A DNA stretch of 64,000 bases, from positions 33,506,249 to 33,570,248 of the forward strand of contig CM055877.1 in NCBI GenBank assembly GCA_029582165.1. The letters are read 5' to 3'. Shown one piece after another: positions 46,960 through 58,087 of this stretch (position 1 is its first letter; the number at the start of each line of letters is the position of its first letter). The stretch comes from Portulaca oleracea. Its lineage: Eukaryota; Streptophyta; Magnoliopsida; Caryophyllales; Portulacaceae. A program made the translations under genes and the position numbers. Under the pieces are notes generated by a model. It ran no database searches, was not told the DNA's origin, and saw only the letters and a list, made by a program, of their open reading frames with translations.

Positions 46960-47036
46960 AGAGAGCGAGAGAAAGAGAGAGAGAGAGAAGAGAGTTAGAG
47001 AGAGAGAGAAGAAAGTTAGAGAGAGAGAAGAGACTT

Positions 47037-47067
<31 letters not shown>

Positions 47068-47315
47068 TTAGAGAGAGAGAGACGAGTTTGAGAGAGGATG
47101 AAAAGAAAGGTTGACTTTGATCCAAAATTTTTCTCTCAACTTTCCTTTCATTTTTTGAAGGGAAAATTTTTTATTCATTGTTACTGCAAATTTTCCATGC
47201 AATTTTTCAACTATTTTTTTTTCCATTTCTTTTTCTTCAATCCAAAAAAAGGAAAGATTTTCATTTTCCAAAATAATATTTTTTCCATGCTGTTTTCCAA
47301 GGTCCAAACGGACCC
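46162..47315. mobile_element. Tourist-type MITE expanded by a GA-rich microsatellite
   Basis: 1154 bp with inverted ends GGGTCCGTTTGGACC, flanked by TTA (46159-46161 and 47316-47318), a PIF/Harbinger-type duplication. About 670 bp of the middle is GA-rich microsatellite, so the unexpanded MITE is under 500 bp. The long Leu/Ser frame on the minus strand is an artefact of the repeat. Confidence 0.88.
46429..47098. repeat. (GA)n / (GATA)n microsatellite, ~670 bp
   Basis: Interrupted (GA)n with a pure (GATA)n core of about 25 units near 46631-46727 and higher-order units such as gagttagagagagaga repeated many times. Purine-only on the plus strand. Confidence 0.95.
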
Positions 47316-48106
47316 TTAGGGTTAAAGATTAAATCTTTTGTTTTCATTAAAATGCTAGGCTAAGTTCCCTTAGGGTTTGGGGATTATTAGGGCCCCTAAT
47401 GGAGGACTGAGCCTGGAATAGCAGGATTAGGGTGATTAGTGAGATGATTAGTGTTCTGCCCTTGATTTCCATGTGATGAATGAAGTATACCGGGGGCCGG
47501 GAGGCTTTGGATCCTTTCAATAATTGCTTGTGGAACTCTAGGGTGGTTTAATCAATTCCGGTTCCTTGCTCTCACGAGAGCGAATCAGAATTGATTACTT
47601 CAGATTTGTTTTTATACTACCAAATCCTATCATGCATGGGAGTGATGATGGACTTTGGAAAGTACAACATCGATTCATCGCCTTGGCCGGGGGGGGGGGG
47701 GGATTGATGCTAGCTCGTGCATAGGAAGCGATTATCAGCTTGATGCCTTGGTGGGGGAAAGCTTGGTATGCACACAATCCTTAAACTTGATTTTCAAACA
47801 TGATCTCCCCTAAAACCGCAGTTTCTGCGCTTAGTCTTTCGTTAGGCGGTTGTGGACATTGTCCCTCACCGTTCGGGCTTTCGAACATCCATGTTGGATT
47901 GGGAGTGTGATTCGGTGATTTGTGCTGGGGTTTAACCTTTTTATAACTCTTTAACGAATTAATCGTACATTTCATGAATAATACTTTGTAAAATTACTTT
48001 CCCTTAATTTACCTATGCATTTTATGAGTCCTTGAATTAAACTTTTAAGAGTGAACATCCACTTGTTCCGAACTCTTCTAAATTTAACCCAATTTGCTCA
48101 TTTAAA

Positions 48107-49544
48107 TGTTAGGCTCAGAAGAAGGTGATTTATTCAAATATTATTTAGAAATATACAAAGAATGCCCTAAAGTTGCATCGACACATTGTAAAACCATGTT
48201 TTACCATAGTTTATGCAATCCGATGTGTTTTGGTTCGAAATGGGAGTCGCCACCCGACTTTTTAAGGGAAAAGCCAAGAGAAAACCAAAAAAGAAAAGAA
48301 AGAAAGACTCCGCCTGCGAAACCCAAGAATGGATTCGGGGGGTAAAGCTTCGAACTCGAAAAGTAAACTTTAAGAGTTTGCCTCTCACAAAAGGAAAACC
48401 TCTACTAAAAGTTTAAGAATGTGCTTTTGATAACATTTGGAAGGGAAATGAAGGAATACTTTATAGGATTATTTCATTGAATCATACAACAAGAATGAAA
48501 TATACAAGATAAAGAATACAAATGTACACTTATTTACAAGAAAGAAAAAGCACTTTGAAGCTTACATTGTGACCTTGTGGGGGAAAACTTTGCCTAGCCT
48601 TTAGATGCTTGAACAATCCTCCTTGGTGCCCTAGAAACCTCCTCTCCAAATGCTAAGATGGTAAAAGAAAAGATGGTAAAAGATGACAAGAAAGCGGGTA
48701 GTAAGAAGGCTTCTTTTTGTGGGTTTGAATGTGTTTAGGCTAGGGTTTTTTTGTGGAGTTTAGGATGAATGAGATAGGATATGTGTTTAGGGCCTTTATA
48801 AGGATAAAAGGATGAAGATTATGGTAGTAGATAGTAAGAATAAGATGGATAGAAATGAAATATGAGATAAGAGATGAAGAATATGGTATAGAGAGATTGT
48901 AAGAGAGATTAGAGAGAATGGAAGGATGAGTGAATGATTGTGCGTGAGGGAAAGAGGATGATTTGATGACTGAGTTGGTGAATTTATCTTAGAGAGGGAT
49001 GGTATTTATAGGCTAAGTAGAGAGAAGGCATGCATCCATACACACACTTCACCTCGTAGTCTCCGGAATGATGCAGAATACCAAGGCAGCTAGGGGGGAT
49101 GAGCTACTGTGGATGGTGGCATGTGGTCAATTGACCATGTGTGGGCAGAGCCACCAAGGCTGACCGGCCTACAGATGGGGGGGGGGGGGGAGCATGGATC
49201 CCATCTCATTCATGCATGCATGGACGGTGGAGGTGTGAAGTCAACCTACCTAGGGAACAGGTGGTTCACATTGGATGGAGTGAGCATATATTATTAGCTT
49301 TTGAGAGTTGTTTTGAGTGTTTTTGTGAGGGTTTAATCTCGCGACCTCTGACGCTTGCTCTTAGGGTTTGCATGGCTTCATTTTTATACAAAAAATGTAC
49401 ATGTAGCTAGGAAGAATCACATGTGATCATGCATGTGATTCTAGGTGAGCAAAATACATGTAAATGCATGTACTTATCGAGCTTCTTTTATTTCTTCCGC
49501 TTTTATTTTCATATTATTTATGCGTAAAAATCCCGGTGTCTACA
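48107..49544 (-). mobile_element. Tat-type Ty3/gypsy 3' LTR
   Basis: On the minus strand it begins TGTAGACACCGGG just after a polypurine tract and ends CCTAACA, 1438 bp with TG...CA termini. Near its minus-strand 3' end it has GGGTGGCGACTCCC (48245-48260 region), a phrase typical of Tat/Ogre LTRs. An incidental poly-G tract lies at 49178-49190. Confidence 0.65.
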
Positions 49545-49560
49545 GAGAGCCCCCACTTTG
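49545..49560 (-). promoter_or_regulatory. Polypurine tract of the Tat-type element
   Basis: The minus-strand AAAGTGGGGGCTCTC abuts the LTR start, fixing the element's orientation: the internal region lies to the right. Confidence 0.7.
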
Positions 49561-50870
49561 ATTGAGTTCGAAGATAGGGTTAAAATCAAAGTAGTCTTGA
49601 TTTAATAGACACCGGCTGAGATATGACTTTGGAATGCAAAGCTGGGGATATGACTTCGGATCGTGAAGCCTGAGGTTATGCTTGGAAGCTGAGTCCTGCA
49701 TCGCAGCGGTGGGCGGCATGCGCCTTTGTCGGTGTGATCTCGAGCAAGAATGATGCTCTACTTGAAGTGATCTTGGACGTTTGATGGCGCCCTACTCGAA
49801 CAGATGTCGGGCGCTGAAGGTGTCCTACTTGAAGGTGTGAGCTAACACTTGGAAGCTGAGTCCTGTGTTGCGGTTGGAGAACTTGCCTCGATAAGTGATC
49901 TCAGGCGAGAATGATGCCTTGTTGGAGAGACTTCGTCGAACCTGATGCTGACGGCTCTTGGAGTTTGATGTTGATTTTCTAGTCTTTCCTAGAGTCGTTT
50001 CCAGTCTTTCCCGGTGTCGGTTGATGATTGTTGGCATGTTCAATTCCGAAGGACTTCATCGATCGCGATGTTGATGGTCTGGGGGTCGAGACTTCATTGC
50101 GCGTGCTGCCGATGGCTCGGGGATTGGACTTGCATCGAAACTCTGCCGATGGCCCTGGTTGTTGATACTTCACCGAAACTCTGCCGGTGGCTATAATGTT
50201 GATGGGGACTTACGCCGATGGGCTACTTTGTTTTTGGCCTTTTCTGATGATGATGATGATGAAAAACTGGACGCGAAACCAAATGCCGTTGATGATGATG
50301 GTGACAGACTGGACGCGAGGCCAAATGCCAGACTAACCAGACGCGAGGCTGGAAGCAGTTGATGATGATGATGATGATGACAAACTGGATGCGAGGCCAG
50401 ATGCCAGACTAACCAGACGCGAGGCTAGAAGCCATTTATGATAATGATGATGACAATTCAATGTTGAGGGTCTTCACCCATCGCGATGCCGATGGCCCTT
50501 ATTTTCCTGCAAAATACAAAGAAGTTTTGGCAATTTTAATGAATTTTGGACTTTGATCCGGAAAACTCACCTCGGATTGCGGCGACATAGCCATTGGGAA
50601 CTACTTTTCATTTGGGGAATGGACGTTTTGGTCTTGAGAAGAACACTTCCTAGTCATTAGGCGCATTTTAGTCATGTATGGCCTTGGAAAGTTGCATGCG
50701 ATTGGGAATGGACAAGGAGGAAGAAGACAAAAGCCTCTCCTTTAAAGGCCGACGGCCATCAACTCAAGATGGAATCTTTTGGCTCGTACTACTCAGCTTT
50801 TGCAGGCCATGTAGGAGACTTTTCAATGCAATTATTGTAGGTGGTCTTGTAGGCCGATCGACCTTGAGTT
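49561..50870 (-). other. Internal 3' region of the Tat-type element, repetitive, no gene
   Basis: It has recurring phrases (ttggaagctgagtcctg twice; aaactctgccg(a/g)tggc twice; agactaaccagacgcgaggc twice) and (GAT)n tracts. A ~100-bp tandem repeat spans 50235-50440. Open frames here follow the repeats and are not convincing. Confidence 0.55.
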
Positions 50871-50920
50871 AGGACCACTGATGAGCTGACACGTTGCAGT
50901 GAGACCTCACTCATTTTGCC

Positions 50921-50927
50921 TATATAA
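50921..50927 (+). promoter_or_regulatory. TATA box upstream of the PMD ORF
   Basis: tatataagg lies 119 bp before the ATG at 51040. The DUF7745-like gene has the same tatataag motif 74 bp before its ATG, so both plus-strand ORFs seem to carry their own promoters. Confidence 0.55.
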
Positions 50928-51039
50928 GGGAGCTTGAATCCGACATTTGCATTGCATTCCAACTCGAGCTCCTCATCTTCAACTCATTATTCTCTCTCTA
51001 AAGAAATCTTTTTGGGCTTTTGAATTCTGCTGTAAGAGA

Positions 51040-52206
51040 ATGAATCTCTTCCGGAGCGAATGCAGACATGCTACTCAACCGGTAGTTCAAGAGCGTCCTT
51101 ATGCAAGGACGATGCGGCGAGAATATCCCAATAGGGATTTTACTCCAGCTCAGTCGGTCTTTCGTCAAGATGAGCACGCATGGTTTTTTCGTTCCCATGA
51201 CTCGGTACGCATCTCCTAACTCTCATAGCATGTTTCATTTTTGCAGATATTTTGCATGCTATTTGTCATAGTACTTTAAGTTGAATTTTAAAGCAACCTT
51301 AGTTACTCTGAATTTTGCTTGAAGTACTTTACACTTGGGTTCTTTTGTTGACCTTACTGCAGGAGGACTCCTTCAAGGTGTGTGGGAGTATACAAGGCAT
51401 AATAGCCTTATCCTTCCATGCGAAAGTGGGTGCATTTTATTCAAACACTATGAAGGATGCGGGCTTCGGCCCTTTCCTGGACTGTTTAAGGGCATTGAAG
51501 ATTCGCAACAAGAGAACCTATGGCTGGGCTATCGTGGAGCGTTTCTGGGATACTACTAACTCGTTCCACCTTCCCCTTGGCGAGATGATGCTCACTCTCG
51601 TTGACTTCGTGATGATCACATGTCTTAGCTGGGGTGGCTAGTTGTTGGAGATTCGGCGGGATGTCGACCCTCGCGTTCATGCGCTTTTGCAGCATGTTAC
51701 TGTGTTGGCGGAACGAGTCGGCGCCCTGCCTAGACGCATCTGGTGGCGGTCATAAAAAGCGAAGGTTTTGAAAGCCTTCCTCTTCCTCAACGTCAGTTTA
51801 TTGTGTTGGTGCACTTTATCAACACAACAATCTTTGCTAACCGTGGAGATACAATCACTCTATTCTGGGCCCACCACCTTCTACATTTCAGCGAGGTGAG
51901 ATTATTCAACAGGGCAGCTACTGCTTAAGCCCATTTCATCAGGGGAATGCGAGTTGCCTGCCGATCGACCGATTGTGACACAGTGGGGCGTACGAGGGCA
52001 ACAAAAGCTAAGAAACTCAACCTGGGGAGCAGTCTTTGGCAAGTATTGGAGGTATGCACCAAGATCTTTTTTTTTAAAAATTTGTGAGGTGCAAATTTCT
52101 TCTTCACTAAGAACCTTCCCTAGTGTGCAGGTATGGGTTTTAGCCTATTTTCTTCCTGCAGTTGGCAGAACCAACAATGGCGATCTGCGCGTCCCAGCTG
52201 CTCGGC
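51040..52206 (+). pseudogene. Plant mobile domain (PMD) protein, 5' part
   Basis: This is the first part of a PMD (aminotransferase-like mobile domain) gene, antisense to the Tat element. Exon 1 (51040-51204, 55 codons) joins exon 2 (from 51363) by GT...AG in phase 0. Exon 2 carries the PMD hallmark AGFGPFLDCLRA, then WAIVERFWDTTNSFHLPLGE and MMLTLVDFVMITCLSWGG. A TAG at 51639 and a further stop near 51752 interrupt it, and later fragments (VLAYFLPAVGRTNNGD near 52170) are in other frames. The gene is cut at 52207 by an Athila-like element and resumes at 59996. PMD proteins of the MAIN/MAIL1 type are nuclear silencing factors, and related copies occur as cargo ORFs in transposons. This one looks like transposon cargo. 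Confidence 0.8.
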
Positions 52207-52275
52207 GATAAACTATTTACACACAAACCAATAGCCTAATCTACCAAATAACGCCATCCCCGGAAACGGCACCAT

Positions 52276-54184
52276 TGTTCGGTTGAAATATTTGCGGTTT
52301 TTAGTAGGGTTGTCGGTCTACGAGGATGGGTGTTAGGCTTGATTGAGGGAATCAGTTTGTGTTTGGGGTTTTCTCAATGCGGAAAGGGGTAAATTATATA
52401 AAGAAAGCAATAAACTAACCTAGACATGGATAATAACAATCAACACTAAAGAAAGCAATTAAGAGCAAGAAATAAGAATGCAATAAAACTACAACTAATA
52501 ATGAAATTGGGAACAAGAAATTATACCTTGGATGACTAATCTTCACTTGAATCCTTTACTCGAATTTTCTCCCGAACAAACAAGAAAATTGTGAATTGGA
52601 TTACTAAGAATCCTCAAATCCTCACTTTGAAGTAAGATTTGTGACTCTTAATCCTCATCCTTACTAAAAGTTGGATTGTTTTGTGCCTAATTCTAACAAA
52701 GACCTTAGGAAATTTCACTTAAACAAAACCTAGACAAAACCCTAATAATTGATCATAACAAACCTAGACTCACAATATGACTAATGTTTGAACTGTGACA
52801 AGAAAGGTAATAAAAGAATGACACCTAATACCAAGGCTACCAAACAAAAGACAATGAGAAAGAATTAACACATGAAAGGGTTGAAAACAGAGAAAACAAC
52901 TCTAAAACCTAAACCTACTGATCGAATAAGAAAGAACAACACTAAAACCCAACCTACTGACCGAAGTAAATAGGAAAAGAAAATAACAACTAGTAACTAT
53001 TGACCAAAGAGAAAGAAAACGAAACAAAGGAAATATAAAACCTAATATCTACTGCACTTGATCGAAAACAGGGAAAGGGTAGAAACACAAATCAAACAGA
53101 GCAAATTTCTGAATTTCAACACCAATCAAACCGAATCAAATACCAAGACAGAAACGCATCAAACATTACCAATTCAATACCAGAACATTCAAACAACATT
53201 AAACCAAAAACCGAATACAAACTAAAACCCATAATCGATTGAAAGGAAAGCTGAGAATAGAGATTCAAAACAGAAATTCAAAGCATGAATAAAGACATAA
53301 ATTAAATCTAAATCTAATTCTAACCCTAATTAAGGCCGAAACCTCCTTGCTTTCAATCGACTCTTCTTCTTCCTCTTTTATACTCGAAACCAAGCTTCTC
53401 CCTTCAATCCGAGCACTCGATTCTTCTCAAATTTGGATGAAGCAGATTAATTTGGTGGTTAGATTGTGTATGCATCGATGCTTCGTACTTCTTTTGTTAG
53501 ATATCAACGGAATCTACAAAAGAACAAAAATGAGTGAGAAAGAGAGTGAGTGATTGAGAATGCTACGAGGAAATGAGAAAGGGAAGAGAAGAAAAAGAGA
53601 TGAGATAATGAGAAGAGATGAAGAAGGATGGAGTTAGATGGTAATGGAGGTGGTATGGATGTTGGGGCTGTGTTTTGCTGGGCAAGAACTAGAGAAGAGA
53701 GAATAGGGACGAAGAGAGGAGTTAGGGGAATGAAGGAATTAGAATATTAGGGTTTGGGGATGAGTTAATCAACTGAGAGGAAAAAGGGGAAAAACTGGGT
53801 AGGCGGGTTTGGGTAAATGGGTAATTGGGTTTGGTTTCTGGGTATTAGGGTTTTCTGGGTCAGGTATTACGGGTAGGAGGGAGAGGAGAGTTGGGTTGGT
53901 CAAATTGGGTTTTGGGCTGGGTAAAGGATTCAGCCGATTAGAGAGAAAAGAGGAAAGGAATTGGGCTGAGTTTTGAGAATTAGACTAGGTTTGATTTTAT
54001 TTTTCAATTTGTATATGTTTTGTTCATAATTAGCAATAATGATAACCAAATATAATAGAATGCTATAAAATCTAATAACATTATAAAACGAATAAAAACA
54101 TATTAAAAATCCTAAAATAATTATTAAAGAGAAGCAAAATACCATATGAAATAATATAAATTCGGCTCGGAACGAGACCGAATA
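52276..54184 (-). mobile_element. 3' LTR of the Athila-like element
   Basis: 1909 bp with plus-strand ends tgttcggttgaaat and gagaccgaata; the expected final ca is ta here. It matches 58088-59995 with only scattered differences (for example an extra base in tagtaactattgacc against tagtaatattgacc). That suggests a fairly recent insertion. The minus-strand frames are not genes. Confidence 0.92.
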
Positions 54185-54225
54185 ACACTCCCACACAAGG
54201 GTTTGCTCGCCCCGAGCAAACAAAA
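54185..54225 (-). promoter_or_regulatory. Polypurine tract and GCTCGGGGCGAGC palindrome
   Basis: On the minus strand the palindrome TTTGCTCGGGGCGAGCAAA is followed by CCTTGTGTGGGAGTG and the 3' LTR. This arrangement is typical of the 3' end of Athila-type elements and supports the orientation. Confidence 0.7.
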
Positions 54226-56149
54226 AACAAAGATAAAAACAGAGAAAAAGAAACTAAAACCTCTAACTCAGTTTCGCAGGAATCGCAGATGCATTTAGCA
54301 TATGCATCAAGCCCTTTAAACCCCTTGGCAGCCCAAGTGGACGAGGTAGGTCTCGTGAGGGTTTATAGCAACTATATCCACAAAAGCCAAAGAAAAGAAA
54401 ATGGGAAAGAAAAAGAGGTGAAAACCAAAAACAAAACAAAACAAAAGCGAAGAAGATATTCCCGTCCCCAATCATGCACTTAGTTCCCCAACCTGCCTCA
54501 ACAATCAAATGGAAGGAGCAAATATAAACAAATAAGGACACGAAGGTTGGAAAACTGCCAATCCTTGAGATTTTGAACCAAAACACTTCCTGATGAGCAA
54601 AATACCTCGTGTTTAAGTGCAAGTGGGCCCTAATCGATCCTTCCTATCCTAAACCAGACAATCAGAGTTGTTCTCATGCTCAAGCTCGGGATTATCTATC
54701 CTAACTACACTCTTGTTTTTCTTTCAACTTTTCTTTTCTTACTTCTCTTTTTTTTTTCTTTATTCTACTTTTTTTTTCTTTCATTTCCTTCGCTGTTTTC
54801 TTTCTTTAGTAAAACTCACTATCAAACTGTTTTGTATATTTTGGAGCGTCGGTGTCGGGTTTTTCGGGATTAGGACCGCCCTTCGCAAAGGGTTTACCCT
54901 TCCTGATCCGGGTTACTCCATTCGTAAACATTGTACTTAAGGGGTATTGGGTTCCGTCCACCCATACCAACCCAAATAAGTAGGCCCGACAGTAGTTAAT
55001 TAATTGATTAATTAAGAGCAAGAGCATTTGAACAACCAAAACCGTCTAACTTAGGTAAGAACTCACAATCAAGGCGTGTAAGGAGTGAGGATTCCGCTTT
55101 CACATTCCATGTAAAGGTCTAATAGAGATAAATCATGACAAAAATCCTTCCTACGGCCAACCATTATTCATATCGGCCGCTTCTAACTGATTGAATCAGC
55201 CAATTAGACAACTATCTACACAACTGTGAACGGAAACATCTTCAAAAGGAAAAAGAAACTTTTGGAGGTTTTTCACAACTTTTTTTCCCCTTTTATTCAT
55301 TTTCACGAAAAATGTTTCAATTTTTAGACCTAAATTACGAAAAACAAAACCAAAAGACTAAAACTAGGTGATCTATCCATGAACAATGGAAAATATCACC
55401 TCCAGTCCAACACAAAACATCAGAATGTCCCCATTGTGAGATGAAGGGTGTCACAAATAAGGTAGAAAACCAAAGAAAAGCATATATACAAAACACTTAT
55501 CACATAAAAAGCGGTGACGACCTGAGCCCACAGGGCTCCAACAACTAAATAATCCCAACATTCACAGTCAAGGGGTTCGCCACCCAAAAAGAAAACCAAG
55601 CATGCAACATGGATCATCGATATATTCACAATAAGAGAGGACGGAAAGAAGTTACCTCAAGATCTTCAATTAAAAGCACTCAATCCACGATCCAACGAAC
55701 ATCACACCATAGGTTAGAAATAAACAAGAAAAGCATACTATGTATGGTGCTTCACATGCAAGATCAAAAAGAAAAACAAACTATACAAGACTCTAAGGAC
55801 TAAAGAACTAAAGAAACTAAAATATTTACAAAACGACTCTCACTCTCTCTTTTTTTTCTTAGACTCGAAAAGCAAGAATGCATACCTACCTCGCACTCCC
55901 ACACAAAGAGGCTGCCGTGTCCTTAAATGGAAACAGAAGTGGTAAGCAAGCACCCCAAAATAAAAGAAAAAGACACACACAAAAAGAAAATAAAAGAAGA
56001 AAAGAAAACTAACTTACTACTATACAAGATAGGTGAGGAAGGATATTACGTAGAAGGCTTCTTATCAATAAGCTCATTCCTTCTCACCTTACGATATCGG
56101 GCTCCAAGTTAGAACTATTCAACGCCCGGAGTAACAAATCATGCATCCT
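54226..56149 (-). other. 3' non-coding internal region of the Athila-like element
   Basis: Low-complexity AT-rich and T-rich DNA, such as poly(T/C) at 54715-54800. Frames of 60-119 codons on either strand are not supported by any motif. In an autonomous relative the enzymes would lie upstream, and they are absent. Confidence 0.5.
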
Positions 56150-57112
56150 CTAATGCATCTCAGAATGGTGTAGGTAAGAGCACACTCGCAATGGCACATA
56201 AACAAACATTAGTGCCCTTAACAGTTTATCAAATGTCTTAGAAAAGTCATAGAAACGATGAAATGCATGAATATACAAGACTTTCATAGGCATAGTGAAA
56301 GAAGACATGACAAATGAATCCTCCCATTGACTCGTAAATGGAAATTGGTTATACAAATCAAAAGGAGGGAACAATACAACACAATCTTGAACATGCTCAT
56401 GCGAATACTTGGATGCCATCAATGATTCACACTCAATATCCATGCAATTTTCATCAAACACTGATTCCAAATGACAACTTTCATCCAAGTAATCATCATA
56501 ATCATCAATGGGTGATAAGGAATAAGCAGGGTTAAACCACATCATAACACTCCCAACATCACACACAAGCACATCTTCATCTTCATCAATATCAGACTCA
56601 CTAGAAGAACTATCAACATCAAAAGACAAAGGTGCATCATTCAAAGCAACATCAAAAGTGAAAGTGGAAGGCTCCGGGTCATAACTCATAGTGAATGACT
56701 CATAAAGCATGTCATCATAAAAAACAACCATGTTCAAACAATCACGATCAATCCCCAAAGAATTATGCTCATCATCACAAGAATGCACATCAATGGACTC
56801 ACATGCAAGGGTAGCTAACGCCTCACTAATGCAATGATTCTCAATGAAAGTGAATAACTCAGTATCAAGCACACATTCAATCACAACAGATTCAATTTCA
56901 CTCTCAACAAGGTCATACTCTATTACATCACAAACATCATGGCATTCAAATAACTCAACTTTTTCTTCATACAAAGGCATGGACAATGGTGTGGACAATG
57001 GTTCATCATCTAGCATGTTTTCATCAATTTCTACATCATCACACACAGAATTAACATGTTCCTCATGCTCACTGGGTGGGGCTAGAGCTAAGGAATTGCT
57101 AAGTCGATACAT
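56150..57112 (-). CDS. Acidic protein of the LTR element, function unknown
   Basis: 320 codons, ATG at 57112 and stop at 56150. It is strikingly acidic and Ser/Asp/Glu-rich (VCDDVEIDENMLDDEP, SSSSESDIDEDEDVL, DDYDDYLDE), with a less acidic, aromatic, more basic C-terminal ~50 residues. I recognise no domain. It is intact while everything around it is decayed. Its start overlaps the end of the gag-like frame by 25 nt once the MITE at 57205-57368 is taken out. It may therefore be the second half of one gag-like polyprotein, reached by a frameshift, or a separate ORF. Confidence 0.55.
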   Translation of the reverse strand: MYRLSNSLALAPPSEHEEHVNSVCDDVEIDENMLDDEPLSTPLSMPLYEEKVELFECHDVCDVIEYDLVESEIESVVIECVLDTELFTFIENHCISEALATLACESIDVHSCDDEHNSLGIDRDCLNMVVFYDDMLYESFTMSYDPEPSTFTFDVALNDAPLSFDVDSSSSESDIDEDEDVLVCDVGSVMMWFNPAYSLSPIDDYDDYLDESCHLESVFDENCMDIECESLMASKYSHEHVQDCVVLFPPFDLYNQFPFTSQWEDSFVMSSFTMPMKVLYIHAFHRFYDFSKTFDKLLRALMFVYVPLRVCSYLHHSEMH

Positions 57113-57204
57113 GCAGAACTAGGGCTATCATAGTAGTCATCATTCTCATCATAGTCATACAAAGAAGAATCATGCATTTCAAGACTCAAATACGATGAAT
57201 GACC

Positions 57205-57368
57205 AAGGTTGTTAACATCGGGATCCTAACTCGAAACTATGGGGAAGTTAGGATCGAAATTAGCCCATGTAGGATCGTGGATCGTGTGTAAATAGTAGAA
57301 TCGTATCGAGGATTTTCGACCATAAAATCGTAGGATCGTAAATCAGGATCGGGATTTTAATAACTATG
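57205..57368. mobile_element. 165-bp-family MITE (copy 2), inserted in the gag-like ORF
   Basis: 164 bp matching 6854-7018. It is flanked by a perfect 9-bp duplication tgaatgacc (57196-57204 and 57369-57377), so it is Mutator-like. It cuts the gag-like frame and so is younger than the LTR element. Confidence 0.93.
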
Positions 57369-57989
57369 TGAATGACCTATTTCAACATTCGAATCAACTA
57401 TTTGTGAAAGAAAAGTTTCTACACTAGTTTTAAACATGTGTTCCATTTCTTGCATGCATTTATGCATCTTATCTTGTAAACCATCTATTTCAACACCAAT
57501 TGTATCTAGTCTAATGTCCACACAAGATTTTGAAGCATGAGACGGAGATTCACAATGCACATACAAATGACGAGACTCAACAACATCAAATGGAGAAGGA
57601 TCATAAGAATTTTTCACATAACGTTTCTCATTGTGCAATTGAGCATGAAGAGCACACGAATTATCAAAGCAAGAACCCGATGAATAAAAAGTCTTCCCAA
57701 ATTGGAGAGTATCCGTATACAACCAATCGAATAATTCCCAAGCCTGAAACTCATTTTCAACATTGAAATCAAAGTAATTCAGAAGAGAATGGGTCTCGAA
57801 GTTCAAACCCTCATTAATAACAACCAACACTTCCCAATTAGAATAAATATAACCATGAGGGGCCCAATAAGCAAGATAATCATTTAATCTATCACGATAA
57901 TCACAAAATAGTTCTTGCTCATTTTGAGGGAAGCTAAAACATGCCATCTTTTTTTTCACCTTTTTTTTTTCGATATTCAAGTTTTTCAC
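57369..57989 (-). pseudogene. Gag-like ORF of the LTR element, truncated by a MITE
   Basis: Minus-strand frame from the ATG at 57989. Residues ~15-90 look like a retrotransposon gag capsid region: SFPQNEQELFCDYRDRLNDY, then APHGYIYSNWEVLVVINEGL, then a QAWELFDWL helix. This parallels the 'fRq...ESlyeaWeRFkdLL..cPhHg' order of Athila-type gag. No zinc knuckle is seen. The frame runs into the MITE at 57368 and stops inside it. Without the MITE it would continue about 38 codons beyond one TSD copy and end at 57088. Gag packages element RNA into particles. Here it is the only retroviral-type protein the element encodes. Confidence 0.7.
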
Positions 57990-58068
57990 TACATTTTTCT
58001 TGCTAGAATCTAGAAAGCGATAAACTATTTACACACAAACCAATAGCCTAATCTACCAAATAACGCCA

Positions 58069-58086
58069 TCCCCGGCAACGACACCA
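58069..58086 (-). promoter_or_regulatory. Primer binding site complementary to tRNA-Asp
   Basis: The minus strand TGGTGTCGTTGCCGGGGA begins two bases after the 5' LTR. It differs at two positions from TGGCGCCGTTGCCGGGGA, the usual tRNA-Asp-primed site of Athila/Tat elements. The extra copy at 52257-52274 reads TGGTGCCGTTTCCGGGGA. Confidence 0.85.
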
Positions 58087-58087
58087 T

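Larger units (their letters stand above)
45240..48106 (+). mobile_element. LTR-like block, probably gypsy (Athila/Tat type), interrupted by a MITE
   Basis: It has repeated cacgaccgtgacc-type words (45550-45820), a strong TATA box tatatata (45831) with transcribed-type sequence after it, and U5-like text after the MITE insertion. Removing the 46162-47315 insert leaves about 1.7 kb, a usual length for such LTRs. The ends are not certain; the right edge meets the next LTR at 48107. No gene. Confidence 0.45.

Noticed and set aside
46550..47125. 191-codon Leu/Ser frame on the minus strand
   Set aside because: It is a direct translation of the GA/GATA microsatellite, with no other content.
49109..49410. 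Two overlapping plus-strand frames of 62 and 89 codons
   Set aside because: They lie inside the minus-strand Tat LTR across a poly-G tract and show no family motif.
50159..50362. Asp-rich frame near the (GAT)n tracts
   Set aside because: Encoded by the trinucleotide repeat; no conserved features.
52276..54184. Promoter-like and small-ORF content in the left LTR as a separate gene
   Set aside because: The sequence is repeated at 58088-59995 and is explained as an LTR.
54263..54940. Phe/Leu-rich hydrophobic frames suggesting membrane proteins
   Set aside because: Poly(T/C) tracts in the non-coding end of the LTR element account for them.
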